DNA of 64,000 bases from Gilliamella sp. ESL0443 (GCF_019469165.1 NZ_CP048263.1:1364001-1428000); one strand, 5' to 3'; positions 17,340-28,707 are shown, counted from the stretch's first letter. The notes: generated by a model not told the origin, from the letters alone. Numbers and translations: made by a program.

Positions 17340-17654
17340 TTATTCTAAATAAAAGACTTCTGCTAATGATTCACTAATTGGGCTGTTGTCTGGGTTGCTT
17401 GGCATGATATCTTTCATAAACGCCCACCATTTTTGACAAGCTGCTGTTTTAGCTACTGCATCCCATCGCTCTTCTGATTCGATTTCAACATAAGCAAAAA
17501 GTAGATTTCTTTTGCTGTCTAAAAATATTGAGTAATTGTGAGCGCCATGGGCTTTTAGTTCTTTTACCAGCTCGGGAAAGATTTCGTCATGCCGTTTTTT
17601 ATATTCAGCATGTTTGTCAGGATGAACCTGCATTATGCTTGCTTTTCTTATCAT
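17340..17654 (-). CDS. rhaM: L-rhamnose mutarotase
   Basis: The 104-residue protein has the same length as E. coli RhaM and shows [29 protein letters not shown], the active-site histidine region [11 protein letters not shown], and [22 protein letters not shown]. It interconverts alpha and beta anomers of L-rhamnose so that the isomerase receives its preferred form. It is the last gene of the minus-strand rha operon, 71 bp after fucO. Confidence 0.93.
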   Translation of the reverse strand: MIRKASIMQVHPDKHAEYKKRHDEIFPELVKELKAHGAHNYSIFLDSKRNLLFAYVEIESEERWDAVAKTAACQKWWAFMKDIMPSNPDNSPISESLAEVFYLE

Positions 17655-17725
17655 AATTGCTCCTTTTTAATGAAAAGGTTAAATTTGCATTTAACCTATT
17701 TCATTATCACGTGTACATTCAATTT

Positions 17726-18880
17726 TTATTGGTAAATAGAATGATATAGTTGCTCAATTTCTTTTACGTTAGTGTCACGCGGATTGCCTCCGGTACAAAC
17801 ATCATCAAAAGCAGCTTGAGCTAACGCAGGGATATCCTCAAGTTTTACGCCAATATCTTTTAATGTAGGAGGGATACCAACATCTACGTTAAGTTGTTTA
17901 ACAGCATCGACAGCAGCTTTTCTTGCTTGTTCGATCGTCATTTGTTCTGTTTTAGCCACTCCCATCGCTTTAGCAATATCACGATATTTTTCACCAGTAA
18001 ATTCGGCATTGTAAGCCATGATATGAGGTAAAAGTACCGCATTAGCTACACCGTGAGGCGTTCCATAAAATGCTCCAAGTGGGTGAGCCATTCCGTGAAC
18101 TAAACCTAATCCCACATTTGAAAAGCCCATGCCAGCAATATATTGGCCTAATGCCATGTCTTGAGAACCTTTTGCAATCCCTTTTACTGAGTCACGTAAT
18201 GAACGAGATATGACTTCTATTGCTTTAAGATGGAACATGTCTGATAGTTCCCAAGCGCCTTTGGTTATATAACCTTCAATGGCGTGAGTTAAGGCATCAA
18301 CACCTGTTGCTGCTTTTAAACTCGCTGGCATACTTGTCATCATATCGGAATCTATGATTGCGACAACGGGAATATCGTGAGGGTCAACGCAGACAAATTT
18401 ACGTTTTTTCTCTTCATCGGTAATGACGTAGTTAATGGTCACTTCAGCTGCTGTACCTGCTGTTGTAGGAATAGCGATTGTGGGTACTGCTGGTTTTTTC
18501 GTTGGCGCTACCCCTTCAAGACTACGAACATCAGAAAATTCTGGATTGTTGATAATAATACCGATCGCTTTTGCGGTATCTTGTGGTGAGCCACCACCAA
18601 TTGCAATTAGGTAGTCGGCACCCGATTGTTTGAAGACTTCAACCCCTTTTTGAACAATACCAATAGTTGGATTTGGCATGACTTCATCAAATATTTGATA
18701 AGCAAAGCCATTGTCATCTAATAGTTTTGTTACTTTAGTTGCTACTTTGAATTTAATTAAATCTTTGTCAGTAACCACTAATGCTTTTTTAAAACCCCGT
18801 TTTTTTACTTCATCTACGATGTGGCTGATTGAACCAGCGCCAAAGTAAGATGTTTCATTTAGAATCATTCTATAAGCCAT
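17726..18880 (-). CDS. fucO: Lactaldehyde reductase (iron-dependent alcohol dehydrogenase)
   Basis: The 384-residue protein is a group III alcohol dehydrogenase close to E. coli FucO: GGGSPQDTAKAIGIIINNP for NAD binding, TTAGTAAEVT, and metal-binding residues in DALTHAIEGYI and GLVHGMAHPLGAFYGTPHGVANA. It reduces L-lactaldehyde, made by the RhaD aldolase, to 1,2-propanediol and regenerates NAD+. It sits 12 bp after rhaT in the rha operon, which points to rhamnose rather than fucose metabolism. Confidence 0.92.
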   Translation of the reverse strand: MAYRMILNETSYFGAGSISHIVDEVKKRGFKKALVVTDKDLIKFKVATKVTKLLDDNGFAYQIFDEVMPNPTIGIVQKGVEVFKQSGADYLIAIGGGSPQDTAKAIGIIINNPEFSDVRSLEGVAPTKKPAVPTIAIPTTAGTAAEVTINYVITDEEKKRKFVCVDPHDIPVVAIIDSDMMTSMPASLKAATGVDALTHAIEGYITKGAWELSDMFHLKAIEVISRSLRDSVKGIAKGSQDMALGQYIAGMGFSNVGLGLVHGMAHPLGAFYGTPHGVANAVLLPHIMAYNAEFTGEKYRDIAKAMGVAKTEQMTIEQARKAAVDAVKQLNVDVGIPPTLKDIGVKLEDIPALAQAAFDDVCTGGNPRDTNVKEIEQLYHSIYQ

Positions 18881-18892
18881 AATGTTTTCCTT

Positions 18893-19927
18893 TTAATTCG
18901 TCATGCCTAAACCAACAATGTTCGCTGCAAAAATGATAACTAAGCAGCCAATACAAAGTATTCGTACTGGTTTTTTGCCAGTACCAAACCACTCTTTTAG
19001 TGCTAATCCAACAATACCACCACAAAGTACATAGAAACTCATATGTAACATCCAACTCATGAAACCATATTCAGTTGGAATATTTGCATGCCCCCAAGCA
19101 TAGAAGAAGAATTGGAAATACCACATTGCGCCACCTAAAATGGCAAATAGTATGTTGCTAATAAGTAGGGATTTGGCAACTGAGATATCTTTTTTAAATG
19201 AAAGTTCTTTTTTAGCGCAGAGTCGACTAATACAGAAACCTAGATTAATAATTGCACCACCACCCATAATAATGACATAGCTTGGGAGAGCTACGTATAG
19301 ATGGTCTACGCCAAGTTCGGCAGCTTTTTCGTGCATTGGTACTGCTGCACTCATGGCAAATGACATACCAGCAGAGAAGATACCACACATGATGGCAAGA
19401 AGAAGTCCTTTCTTTAAATTAAAATCTTCAACTTGTACTCCGAGTGTTTTTTCTTTCAATAAACCCGCATAAGTTACGATAGCGACACCAATAACAGCAA
19501 CAACGACACCTAATAATGTCATTTTTCCGCCAGTTGAAGCCAATAATTCACCAAATTTACCTTGTAGTATTGGCGTCATTAGCGTACCAACGATTAAGGT
19601 TATGCCAATCGCAATACCTATGCCCATCGACATGCCTAAATAACGCATTGTTAGTCCGTAACCAATGTTACCTACTCCCCACATGGCGCCAAATAAGAAA
19701 ACTGGAATTAATATATCTGAACTAAACGATCCGTAATAAGACCAAAAGTCAGGCAATAAGAAGTAACTAATTGACCATGGCAATATGATCCATGAAAATA
19801 GTCCGGCTATTGACCACATGGTTTCCCATGACCAATTTTTTACTTTTTTAAGTGGTGCGTAAAAACACGCGGCAGAAGCGGCACCAACAAAGTGCCAAAA
19901 TATGCCTAAAATAATTGAACTACCCAT
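18893..19927 (-). CDS. rhaT: L-rhamnose:proton symporter
   Basis: The 344-residue protein matches the length of E. coli RhaT and has about ten membrane segments. It opens with [34 protein letters not shown] and carries [23 protein letters not shown] and [41 protein letters not shown], all characteristic of RhaT. It drives free rhamnose into the cell with protons. It lies 53 bp after rhaD and 12 bp before fucO. Confidence 0.94.
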   Translation of the reverse strand: MGSSIILGIFWHFVGAASAACFYAPLKKVKNWSWETMWSIAGLFSWIILPWSISYFLLPDFWSYYGSFSSDILIPVFLFGAMWGVGNIGYGLTMRYLGMSMGIGIAIGITLIVGTLMTPILQGKFGELLASTGGKMTLLGVVVAVIGVAIVTYAGLLKEKTLGVQVEDFNLKKGLLLAIMCGIFSAGMSFAMSAAVPMHEKAAELGVDHLYVALPSYVIIMGGGAIINLGFCISRLCAKKELSFKKDISVAKSLLISNILFAILGGAMWYFQFFFYAWGHANIPTEYGFMSWMLHMSFYVLCGGIVGLALKEWFGTGKKPVRILCIGCLVIIFAANIVGLGMTN

Positions 19928-19980
19928 ATATTTATCCTTATATTTTTGAAATATAATTTGATATTTTTTATTAGTAGCTT

Positions 19981-20805
19981 TTACTGTTTTAATGCTTCTT
20001 CCATTGGGTTCACATCAAAACGCTCAGCTAATAATCTGAACTCTTCCGTGGATATGGTTTGACGTTTTCCTCCCATTGATAGGACTTTTACAAGAACTTC
20101 TGCTGATTTTTCAGCTGTATCAATCAAGCCGAAAGCTTCATCTAACGTTGGTCCTGTTCCAAATACACCATGGAAAGCCCATAACACTAAACTATGTTTT
20201 GCCATCTGTTTTGCTGTGGCATAACCAATTTCGTCTTTTCCTGGAACCATCCAAGGAACGACACCAACACCATCTGGAAATACAACTAAACATTCGGTAC
20301 TCATTTCCCACAACAATCGCGTTATTACCGCAGTATCAAGTTCTAGGACATAAGTTAATGCAATTAAATTGGTCGCATGACAGTGCATGATCACGCGGTC
20401 TTTTCCTTGGCTTTGTTCGATTCTTACAATATGTGATTGCAGATGAGCAGCGAGTTCAGAAGTCGGTAATCCACCATTTATTAATCCCCACATGATGTAA
20501 TAACCCTTGCCTTGTTCATCAATTTTGACAATGGCTAACGTATCAGCAGGATCTAAAATGACATTGCGGAAAAACTTACCTGATCCTGTGACAATAAAGT
20601 ACTGGTTAGCAAGTTTAGTCACATCTTGTGTTAACGATACGTGACGGGGATTTTTATAAAAGTCACTTTGAAAAGAGACCACATCACTTTCAAGTAATCT
20701 TAAGCTAACATTACCACCATTACGCTCATCCCATCCTTTTAACCACATATCGTAAGTGGCTTTGATCATCCCTTTTACAAACCAAGAAGAAAGAATCTGT
20801 TGCAT
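19981..20805 (-). CDS. rhaD: Rhamnulose-1-phosphate aldolase
   Basis: The 274-residue class II aldolase has [34 protein letters not shown] at the start. [12 protein letters not shown], the zinc-binding [10 protein letters not shown], and [31 protein letters not shown] follow. It splits L-rhamnulose 1-phosphate to dihydroxyacetone phosphate and L-lactaldehyde. It follows rhaA after 10 bp and precedes rhaT. Confidence 0.94.
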   Translation of the reverse strand: MQQILSSWFVKGMIKATYDMWLKGWDERNGGNVSLRLLESDVVSFQSDFYKNPRHVSLTQDVTKLANQYFIVTGSGKFFRNVILDPADTLAIVKIDEQGKGYYIMWGLINGGLPTSELAAHLQSHIVRIEQSQGKDRVIMHCHATNLIALTYVLELDTAVITRLLWEMSTECLVVFPDGVGVVPWMVPGKDEIGYATAKQMAKHSLVLWAFHGVFGTGPTLDEAFGLIDTAEKSAEVLVKVLSMGGKRQTISTEEFRLLAERFDVNPMEEALKQ

Positions 20806-20815
20806 TTTGTTTTCC

Positions 20816-22069
20816 TTATGATCGTTTAGTTAAAACTGTTGTTTCATATTGACGAACTTCATCTAACCATCGGCTACCAACTGGGACGTCATTCAATAAA
20901 CAGTACTGATCCCAAACTGCTTGCCAAGGTAATGATTTTTGTTCTTCGAGTAATGCTAGTCGTGAAGTAAAGTCACGATCGTGTTCATATTTTTTTAATT
21001 GTTCGGTAGGTTCTAATAGTGCTTTTAACAAGCATTTTTTCATGTTGCGAGTGCCAATTACCCAAGCGGCAATACGGTTTATAGAGGCATCAAAGAAATC
21101 TAAACCAATATGTACGCGGTCAAATAGTTTGTTTCGAATGATTTCGCTCGCGATATTTTGAGTTTCATCATCAAAGAGCACTACGTGATCACTATCCCAA
21201 CGCACTGGACGGCTAACATGTAGTAAGAGATGTTCAACAAAAGGCATTACGGCAGAAATTTTGTCTGAAATGACTTCAGTTGGATGGAAATGTCCAGCAT
21301 CTAAACATAGTGCAGTTTTACGTGATGTAGCATAAGCGAGATAGAATTCATTTGATCCAGCAGTATAAGATTCAAGACCAATACCGAACAATTTACTTTC
21401 GACTGCATCAATGTGATATTTTTGATCAATCTTTTCTCGAATAATTTCATCCAATGATTCAACTAAATGTTGTCTTGGTGCAAATTTATCGACAGTAATG
21501 TCTTTCATTCCATCTGGTAGCCAGATATTCATGACTGATGGTGTACCTAATTCTTTACCAAAATATTCTGATACTTTACGACAAGCTTTTCCATGATCTA
21601 TCCAAAATTGACGAATTTCTGGATTAACATGAGTAAGAGTGCCTTCGTTACTTAAAGGGTGTGAAAAATATGTTGGATTGAAATCTAGACCAATCTGATG
21701 TTTTTTAGCCCATTTGACCCAATTGGCAAAGTGTTCTGGTTTGACTTCATTACGATCGACTTTTTGATCTGATTCTAAATAAGAAGCATGTAGATTTAAT
21801 CGTTTTGGTCCTGGTATAAGGCTAAAGGCTTTATCTAAATCTGATCTTAATTCATCTGCATTACGAGCTTTACCCGGATAATTACCTGTCGCTTGTATAC
21901 CACCAGTTAATTCACCTTCTTGCTTTTCAAAACCAGCAACATCATCGCCTTGCCAGCAATGTACAGAAATCGGTAATTTTGCCATTGCTGCTATAGCAGC
22001 ATCTGTATCCACACCGATTTCAGCAAATCTTGCTTTAGCGATCTGATAGGCATTTTCAATTGCGCTCAT
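20816..22069 (-). CDS. rhaA: L-rhamnose isomerase
   Basis: The 417-residue protein aligns with E. coli Rha[17 protein letters not shown] near the start, [72 protein letters not shown], and the metal-site [19 protein letters not shown]. It converts L-rhamnose to L-rhamnulose using divalent metals. It lies 40 bp after rhaB and 10 bp before rhaD. Confidence 0.95.
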   Translation of the reverse strand: MSAIENAYQIAKARFAEIGVDTDAAIAAMAKLPISVHCWQGDDVAGFEKQEGELTGGIQATGNYPGKARNADELRSDLDKAFSLIPGPKRLNLHASYLESDQKVDRNEVKPEHFANWVKWAKKHQIGLDFNPTYFSHPLSNEGTLTHVNPEIRQFWIDHGKACRKVSEYFGKELGTPSVMNIWLPDGMKDITVDKFAPRQHLVESLDEIIREKIDQKYHIDAVESKLFGIGLESYTAGSNEFYLAYATSRKTALCLDAGHFHPTEVISDKISAVMPFVEHLLLHVSRPVRWDSDHVVLFDDETQNIASEIIRNKLFDRVHIGLDFFDASINRIAAWVIGTRNMKKCLLKALLEPTEQLKKYEHDRDFTSRLALLEEQKSLPWQAVWDQYCLLNDVPVGSRWLDEVRQYETTVLTKRS

Positions 22070-22109
22070 GAAATACTCCTTAATAAATATAAAATTTTTC
22101 TATAATTGG

Positions 22110-23510
22110 TTAATTACTTTTGGGTTGATAATATTTAGTGTCAAAATTCTGTGAAATGAGTTGTCTTAATGCGTTAACATCAGCAATTTCACCTAATGAA
22201 ATTAACTGGTAACCCACATTGCCTAAGGCTGATGATTCAATGGGACCTGCGGTAACATTGACATTGCATAAGTCAGCACATAACTGGTTTAAAAAAGCAT
22301 TTTGGCAACCACCACCGACAATATGTAATGTGTTAATTGGTTTACCACTTAGCATCGATAATTCGTTTAATACATCTCGATATAGATGTGCTAGGCTGTC
22401 AAAAATACATCTCACCAATTGAGGGAGATTTTTAGGAGCCTGACCAATGTTTTCTAAACATACCTGTTTGATGGTTTCTGTCATTTCATCAGGATTTAGA
22501 AACCTTGGATCATTAGGATTAATGAGAAAAGCAAAAGGTTGCTCTTGTTTTGCCAATGTGATTAATTGATTGATATCTTTGACTTCGTGTTCAGAACAAA
22601 CGCGTTGGAATAACCATAATCCCATGATGTTTTTTAACACTCGATAATTACCATCAACACCACCTTCATTGGTAATATTCGCTTTTAACGCTTCTTTTCC
22701 TGTGAAAGGTTGTTTAGATTCCAATCCCATAAGTGACCAAGTACCTGAACATAAATAAGCACTATGTTGGTCCATTAATGGCGCAGCTATAACAGCACTG
22801 GCAGTATCATGGCTTGCAATTGCAATTACTGGAATACGATCGCCCTTTGCACTTTGCCAATATCCAACTTGGTTTCCGGGCATACAAATATCACCAAACC
22901 ATTTACGTGGTATGCCTAGATAATCAAGTAGATCTTTGTCCCAAGTTTGAGTTGCAACATTAACAAGTTGGGTTGTGGTGGCATTGGTATATTCACGATT
23001 TAAAACACCGGTCAATCGATAAATCAGATAATCAGGAATCATCACAAAATCAGATGCTTGCGATAGCCAAGATGGTGATTCAAGCATCATAGCTTTGAGT
23101 TGATAGAGTGTATTGAAGGTTAAGAATTGAATTCCGGTTTTTTGATAAATATTTTCTGTTCCAATTTCATCTTGTACCTTTGACATGATATTGTCAGTAC
23201 GATGATCGCGATAAGAGTATGTCGGTCCGACGATTTGGCCTTGCTTGTCAAGCAATACATAATCAACGCCCCATGTATCTATACCAATACTATCGAGTTT
23301 GATTCCTTGTTGAATAATTTTGTTTAATCCATTTAAGATTTCTTGTTCTAAATAGTTCAAATCCCAACAAAAATTTTTACCATCACTTTTATACCCATTA
23401 CTGAATCGGTGGATTTCTGTTAATGTGATTTTTTGAGATTGATAACTCGACAACATAACTCGGCCACTAGATGCACCTAAATCAATTGCAGCAATATATC
23501 TATCTGCCAT
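22110..23510 (-). CDS. rhaB: Rhamnulokinase
   Basis: The 466-residue FGGY-family kinase has AAIDLGASSGRVML at the N-terminus, LDSIGIDTWGVDYVLLD, GTENIYQKTGIQFLTFNTLYQL, SHDTASAVIAAPL, SGTWSLMGLE and the ATP-site HIVGGGCQNAFLNQL. It phosphorylates L-rhamnulose with ATP. It is somewhat shorter than the E. coli enzyme but keeps all family blocks. It is the first gene of the operon rhaB-rhaA-rhaD-rhaT-fucO-rhaM. A CRP-like site lies about 110 bp upstream. Confidence 0.94.
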   Translation of the reverse strand: MADRYIAAIDLGASSGRVMLSSYQSQKITLTEIHRFSNGYKSDGKNFCWDLNYLEQEILNGLNKIIQQGIKLDSIGIDTWGVDYVLLDKQGQIVGPTYSYRDHRTDNIMSKVQDEIGTENIYQKTGIQFLTFNTLYQLKAMMLESPSWLSQASDFVMIPDYLIYRLTGVLNREYTNATTTQLVNVATQTWDKDLLDYLGIPRKWFGDICMPGNQVGYWQSAKGDRIPVIAIASHDTASAVIAAPLMDQHSAYLCSGTWSLMGLESKQPFTGKEALKANITNEGGVDGNYRVLKNIMGLWLFQRVCSEHEVKDINQLITLAKQEQPFAFLINPNDPRFLNPDEMTETIKQVCLENIGQAPKNLPQLVRCIFDSLAHLYRDVLNELSMLSGKPINTLHIVGGGCQNAFLNQLCADLCNVNVTAGPIESSALGNVGYQLISLGEIADVNALRQLISQNFDTKYYQPKSN

Positions 23511-23617
23511 TATAACTTACCCTCAATTTTGCTAATGGGGATAGTCTAGAGAACTATTTTGATAGACACTTTTAATTGACTGCCATTGTTAGTGAAGTTT
23601 GGCAAAATTTTTAAAAT

Positions 23618-23639
23618 TCTTGTGATCTTTGCCACAAAA
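23618..23639. promoter_or_regulatory. CRP-like site upstream of rhaB
   Basis: The core TGTGA-TCTTTG-CCACA differs from the CRP arms at one base. It lies about 110 bp before the rhaB ATG and about 85 bp before the divergent psd ATG; the rha operon is the expected target. Confidence 0.6.
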
Positions 23640-23721
23640 TATGAATTAAGTTGTGCTATTTATACTTTCAGAATAAATATTGATATAATGCATTATTTCG
23701 AAAATAATTTGAGAGCTATCT

Positions 23722-24570
23722 ATGTTAAATCAGTTAAAAGCAATTATTCAGTATCTTCTTCCAAAACAATTATTAACTACCCTATTTGGTTGGTTAGCTA
23801 ACAGACGTTTAGGAAAAGTCACTACATGGATGATTATCGGTTTTTGTAAATTATATAAAATCGATTTAAGTGAAGCTAAATTGACTGATGCTAAAGAGTA
23901 CAAAACGTTCAATGACTTTTTCGCTCGTGAGCTAAAAGAAGATGCGCGAACAATCGATGATGCGGCAAATAGTATTGTAATGCCAGCAGATGGGGTAATT
24001 AGTCAATTTGGTAACATTCAAGATAATCTTCTTTTGCAAGCTAAAGGACATTTTTATTCTTTAGAATCCCTGCTTGCTTGTCATCCTGATATGATTAAGT
24101 TTTTTAAAAATGGATCTTTTGCAACTACTTATTTATCACCTAAAAACTACCATCGTTTTCATATGCCTTGTGATGGTATATTGCGTGAGATGATTTATGT
24201 TCCTGGCTCACTATTTTCAGTGAATAAAGCAACAACAGAAACTATTCCTAATATTTTTGCTCGAAATGAACGTGTAATTTGTCTATTTGAAACTGAATTT
24301 GGACCAATGGCACAAATTATGGTTGGGGCAACGATTGTAGGAAGTATTGAATTAAATTGGGAAGGCGTTATTACGCCTCCTCGTGACGGCATAATGAAAC
24401 GTTGGACTTATTCTGGTCAGATTAAATTAGCGAAGGGTGAAGATATGGGTTGCTTTAAATTAGGTTCAACCGTTATTACGCTGTTTGCTTCAAATGCTGT
24501 TGAATTTGACAGCCATCTTAAACTTGGTGACGTTACTCGTGTAGGTCAAAAACTAGCTGAAAGGATCTAA
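23722..24570 (+). CDS. psd: Phosphatidylserine decarboxylase proenzyme
   Basis: The 282-residue protein has [98 protein letters not shown] and the self-cleavage motif LGST at residues 247-250. Cleavage before the serine makes the pyruvoyl cofactor. The membrane-associated enzyme turns phosphatidylserine into phosphatidylethanolamine. It lacks the acidic C-terminal tail of the E. coli protein. mscM follows after 4 bp, as in E. coli. Confidence 0.95.
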   Translation: MLNQLKAIIQYLLPKQLLTTLFGWLANRRLGKVTTWMIIGFCKLYKIDLSEAKLTDAKEYKTFNDFFARELKEDARTIDDAANSIVMPADGVISQFGNIQDNLLLQAKGHFYSLESLLACHPDMIKFFKNGSFATTYLSPKNYHRFHMPCDGILREMIYVPGSLFSVNKATTETIPNIFARNERVICLFETEFGPMAQIMVGATIVGSIELNWEGVITPPRDGIMKRWTYSGQIKLAKGEDMGCFKLGSTVITLFASNAVEFDSHLKLGDVTRVGQKLAERI

Positions 24571-24574
24571 CTTT

Positions 24575-27193
24575 ATGTTGATGCGTGGTTTTTTGGGTGG
24601 AATATTACTCCTTCTGTCTTGCTTTGCTTTTGCTGAAGAATCAATACCTAATATTGATAATGAAGATCAGCTTACCGAAGTTATTGCTAAGCTTAATGAA
24701 AAAAATGAAGATCTTCGTCAGAATATGGAGTATCAAAAAGCGCATTTAACCAGCATCATCAATGAACAAAATAATATTAATACCCAAATTTCCCATGTTC
24801 AAAATACGCTCGCAACCCTTGCTGAACAGGGCGAATGGTTAAGTTTTTCAACAGCATTAGGTGAAACCCTTCGCCAACAATTATTACGATTACCTGAAAA
24901 ACCTAAATCACAACCCCTTGATGCTGAAATCGCAGAAGCCAAAGTTCAGCAACTCAATTATTCAAATACCTTAGCTAGGCTAGATAGTTACCCTACGTTA
25001 CCAAGTAATTTGAATAATCTAAAATCAGCTAGTCAATATCGCCGTTTATTAAGAGAACAAAGTGAGCTCATCAAAACGTTGATTTCGGGTACTGATACCA
25101 CGATTCTTGAACTAACTAAATTAAAAATATCGAATAAGCAACTAACCAATGCTATCGATGAGGTTAATGATGCTGCACACCGTTACTTTTTCTGGGTTGC
25201 TGACGTCAATCCCGTTTCATTAAGTTTTATTCTTGATTTAGCCAGAGATGTCGTTTATGTCACCGTTCAAATTGATACGCTGTCACAACTATATAATGCT
25301 GGTGTTGAAGTGCTTAGTGCGCCAAAACCACTGTTTTTCCTAGTATTATCTTTATTGTTTGTATTTGTACATTTCAAAATGCGAGGAAAATATAACGCTT
25401 TCTTAAATAAATCGGCGGCTCGGGTTGGTAAAGTCACCCAAGATAGTTATTCACTTACTTTGGAAGTGATTGTTTTGTCATTAATTATGGCATTGCCTGT
25501 TCCTATTTTATGGGCTGCTTTAGGTTATGCTCTTCAAATTAACTGGGATTATCCTGTAGCCGTTGCTCTAGGCTATGGCGTTAATGCAGCTGCTCCAATT
25601 TTGTGGGTGTTTATTATCACCGCGCATTTTGCGTCTCAAAATGGGCTATTTATTACTCATTTTGGATGGTCAAAGAAAAATGTCCGTCAAGCTATGAAAT
25701 ATTATCAACTGTCGGTTTGGGTGGTTATCCCTTTAGTAATGGTTGTAATGAGCTTTGATCAGTTTAACAATCGTCAATTTGCAGCAACTATCGGTCGTAC
25801 CGCATTCATTATTCTCTGTTTTGCACTCGTATTTATGACTAATTCTATTCATCGCGCTGAAGTTCCACTTTATATCGATAAAAAAGGATCTGGCGATAAT
25901 TTATTAAGTCATATTCTGTGGTTTGTGTTGTTGAGTGCACCATGGTTAGCCATTATTGCTGCTTGTTTAGGTTATTTATCGACAGCTGAAGTATTATTAG
26001 GACGGTTAGAAGCTTCGGTCATTATCTGGTTTGGCTTGTTAGTGGTCTATTTTATGATACGCCGTTGGATGTGGATACAAAAACGACGAATTGAATTTGA
26101 ACGTACAAAACAACGTCGATTAGAACGTATGCAGCGCGCTAAAGGAATTGAAGAAGATCTCACCCCATTAAATGATAATATGGATGAACCTGTTATCGAC
26201 TTAGATGTGATCAGTGCCCAATCATTACAACTAGTCAGGTCAATTATTATGCTAATTGCTTTAATTAGTATGATTTTACTTTGGTCTGAACTTCATTCCG
26301 CTTTTGCCTTTATGAATAATATCAAGCTATGGGGAACAAGTACCATTATTAATGGCAACGAAATTGAACAACATATTACCCTAGGTGCTGTCTGTATCGC
26401 GATCTTGGTTATGACCATTACTGTTCAGTTAGTAAAAAACTTACCGGCGCTGCTTGAGTTAGGCATTTTACAACATTTAGACCTCGCACCCGGCACTGGA
26501 TATGCCATTTCAACCGTATCAAAATATATTATTTTGATGGTTGGTTGTATGATTGCTTTTTCATTTATCGGGATTGATTGGTCTAAGATTCAGTGGTTAA
26601 TAGCGGCATTAGGTGTTGGTTTAGGATTTGGTTTACAAGAGATTTTTGCTAACTTTATTTCTGGCTTAATTATTCTGTTTGAAAAACCGGTGAGAATTGG
26701 CGATACCGTAACTATTCGTGATTTAACAGGTAACATTACCAAAATTAATACTCGTGCAATAACGATTGTTGATTGGGATCGTAAAGAAATTGTTATGCCA
26801 AATAAGGCTTTTATTACTGAACAATTGGTCAACTGGTCTTTATCTGACTCAATTACTCGTATTGTGTTAACTATACCCGCTACGATTGATGCCGATAGTG
26901 AACTGGTTATGAAGCTATTACAACAAGTTTCAGAGGAGTGTGAATTTGTTCTTAACGATCCTGAACCGCAAGTCTTTTTAGTGGATATTCAAGAAGGTAT
27001 TCAATTATTTGAGCTACGTGTTTTTGCAGCTGAAATGGGGCATCGTATGAAATTACGTAGCTCAATACAAAAATTGATTCTTGAAGCTTATCGCCAACAT
27101 AATTTGACATTGCCATTCCCACCTTTACAAACCAATTTAGAAGCGCTTGGTCGCAAAAGTGGGCGTCGTAGTTATACAATTGGTACTATTTAA
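24575..27193 (+). CDS. mscM: Large MscS-family mechanosensitive channel (MscM/YjeP-like)
   Basis: The 872-residue protein has a signal peptide (GFLGGILLLLSCFAFAEE), a periplasmic coiled-coil region (~25-200), about eight membrane segments, and a C-terminal MscS core. The pore-lining part is LIAALGVGLGFGLQEIFANFISGLIILFEKPVRIGDTVTI (~675-714). It belongs to the large KefA/YjeP class that opens under membrane tension during hypo-osmotic shock. It is shorter than E. coli MscM by over 200 residues, mainly in the periplasmic part. The psd-mscM pairing supports the name. Its stop overlaps the end of the convergent DedA-type gene. Confidence 0.88.
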   Translation: MLMRGFLGGILLLLSCFAFAEESIPNIDNEDQLTEVIAKLNEKNEDLRQNMEYQKAHLTSIINEQNNINTQISHVQNTLATLAEQGEWLSFSTALGETLRQQLLRLPEKPKSQPLDAEIAEAKVQQLNYSNTLARLDSYPTLPSNLNNLKSASQYRRLLREQSELIKTLISGTDTTILELTKLKISNKQLTNAIDEVNDAAHRYFFWVADVNPVSLSFILDLARDVVYVTVQIDTLSQLYNAGVEVLSAPKPLFFLVLSLLFVFVHFKMRGKYNAFLNKSAARVGKVTQDSYSLTLEVIVLSLIMALPVPILWAALGYALQINWDYPVAVALGYGVNAAAPILWVFIITAHFASQNGLFITHFGWSKKNVRQAMKYYQLSVWVVIPLVMVVMSFDQFNNRQFAATIGRTAFIILCFALVFMTNSIHRAEVPLYIDKKGSGDNLLSHILWFVLLSAPWLAIIAACLGYLSTAEVLLGRLEASVIIWFGLLVVYFMIRRWMWIQKRRIEFERTKQRRLERMQRAKGIEEDLTPLNDNMDEPVIDLDVISAQSLQLVRSIIMLIALISMILLWSELHSAFAFMNNIKLWGTSTIINGNEIEQHITLGAVCIAILVMTITVQLVKNLPALLELGILQHLDLAPGTGYAISTVSKYIILMVGCMIAFSFIGIDWSKIQWLIAALGVGLGFGLQEIFANFISGLIILFEKPVRIGDTVTIRDLTGNITKINTRAITIVDWDRKEIVMPNKAFITEQLVNWSLSDSITRIVLTIPATIDADSELVMKLLQQVSEECEFVLNDPEPQVFLVDIQEGIQLFELRVFAAEMGHRMKLRSSIQKLILEAYRQHNLTLPFPPLQTNLEALGRKSGRRSYTIGTI

Positions 27194-27720
27194 CCAAACA
27201 AGGTTTCTAACCATGGCACCCCAAATGCACCGGGTGCCAATAAAACAAATGCCCAGATTGGTGCTGAAGCAATATTGGCGATATTGAATTTTGCTGCTGG
27301 CATATGCATTGTTCCTGCAATTAATGGAACGATTGCACGCAATGGCCCAAAGAATCGACCAATAAACACGCCGAAAGTACCGTATCGCTGGAAAAATTGT
27401 TCAGCACGAAATATCATTTTTGGGTATTTATTTAAAGGCCATGAAGAGATTACCTGTTGGTGATAATGTTTACCTAACCAATAAGAGATGAAATCCCCTA
27501 CAATGGCACCTAATGATGCCGATATCAAAACAGGAACAAATGAGATCACCCCTGTTCCCACTAATGCTCCTGCACCTAATAAAATTGCTGTAGCAGGTAC
27601 CAGCAATGAAATAATCGCTAATGACTCGCCAAACGCTAATATGAAAATAATTGGCAATGCCCAAATTTGATGATGCTCAATAAATTGCATAATAGTATGC
27701 GTAATCTCATTTAATGACAT
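27190..27720 (-). CDS. DedA family membrane protein
   Basis: The 176-residue inner-membrane protein has the DedA/SNARE-associated pattern: FGESLAIISLLVPATAILLGAGALVG, GAIVGDFISYWLGKHYH, FFQRYGTFGVFIGRFFGPLRAIVPLIAGTMHMP and FNIANIASAPIWAFVLLAPGA. The two conserved arginines of GRFxGPxR are present. DedA proteins are linked to lipid-carrier recycling and envelope proton-motive-force maintenance. This one is somewhat short. Its last 4 bp overlap the end of mscM on the other strand. Confidence 0.85.
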   Translation of the reverse strand: MSLNEITHTIMQFIEHHQIWALPIIFILAFGESLAIISLLVPATAILLGAGALVGTGVISFVPVLISASLGAIVGDFISYWLGKHYHQQVISSWPLNKYPKMIFRAEQFFQRYGTFGVFIGRFFGPLRAIVPLIAGTMHMPAAKFNIANIASAPIWAFVLLAPGAFGVPWLETLFG

Positions 27721-27897
27721 AATTTTTTAGCTTCTATTTTTTTAGAATAACTCATTTTAACACAACAAAAGCAGTATAGTTCGACTAATCATTGGTAGAA
27801 ACTAACAAAAGTAATAAGTTAAATGACAGGCTTTTTATTGATATCAACCTCAGTTATTATAATTGGAATTAAATTGCTAATAATGATGAGACATACC

Positions 27898-28707
27898 ATG
27901 ACAGTAGGCATTGAAAAATGTAATGTGAATAAATTTAAACAAGGTCAATTACAACCATTGCAAGAAGATACTGTCGCAATTGAAAAACCTGTTGCGCTTA
28001 TTTATAACGGTATTTCTCACGTGGTAATGATGGCAACACCCAAAGATCTTAATTATTTTGCTATTGGCTTTTCATTAACAGAAAAAATCATCGAGTCTGT
28101 TGATGAAATTTATGGTATTGAGATCATCGATACTAAGCAAGGCATTGAAGTCCATATTGAGCTATCTTCACGACGTTTTATGCAATTAAAAGAAAAACGT
28201 CGAAATTTAACTGGTAGAAGTGGCTGTGGAATTTGTGGTACCGAACAGATAGAGCAAGTTTGCCAGTTTATTCCCCCCCTTTCTTTAAACGATAAAATTC
28301 ATCTTTCTGATTTTGAACAGTCCCTTAATTATCTGAAGAAGGTTCAAACTGTGGGCAGCCAAACTGGTTGTACCCATGCTGCGGTATGGTTAGATTTAAA
28401 CGGTAATTTTATTGTTGGATTTGAAGATGTGGGTAGGCATGTCGCTTTAGATAAACTATTAGGCTATCGTGCCACATTTCTACGAAAACATAATGAAAAT
28501 TTAAAAGGGGTAATTCTTGTTTCAAGTCGGGCAAGTTATGAAATGGTACAAAAAACAGCCCGTTGTGGAGTCGAGATCCTCTTTGCCGTTTCAGCAGCAA
28601 CTTCTATGGCGATTGAACAAGCTAAACAGTGTCAGTTAACATTAGTTGGATTTTTTAGAGATACTCAAGGTGTTATTTATTCGACTAAAGAACGTATTCT
28701 CAAATAA
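27898..28707 (+). CDS. fdhD: Formate dehydrogenase accessory sulfurtransferase
   Basis: From ATG 27898 the product has 269 residues, near the E. coli FdhD length. It carries EKPVALIYNGISHVVMMATPKDLNYFAIGFSLTEKII, the sulfur-carrying cysteine motif GRSGCGICGTEQ, GSQTGCTHAAVWLD, FEDVGRHVALDKLLGYRA and LVSSRASYEMVQKTARCGVEILFAVSAAT. FdhD passes sulfur from IscS to the molybdenum cofactor of formate dehydrogenase. Earlier in-frame starts at 27823 and 27883 would add a hydrophobic lead absent from the E. coli protein and have no better ribosome-binding site. No formate dehydrogenase gene lies in the window. Confidence 0.92.
   Translation: MTVGIEKCNVNKFKQGQLQPLQEDTVAIEKPVALIYNGISHVVMMATPKDLNYFAIGFSLTEKIIESVDEIYGIEIIDTKQGIEVHIELSSRRFMQLKEKRRNLTGRSGCGICGTEQIEQVCQFIPPLSLNDKIHLSDFEQSLNYLKKVQTVGSQTGCTHAAVWLDLNGNFIVGFEDVGRHVALDKLLGYRATFLRKHNENLKGVILVSSRASYEMVQKTARCGVEILFAVSAATSMAIEQAKQCQLTLVGFFRDTQGVIYSTKERILK

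Noticed and set aside
18377-18589. Antisense frames inside fucO, amtB, folD, uvrB and similar genes
   Set aside because: They are shadows of well-conserved genes on the other strand, with no start signals or family resemblance.
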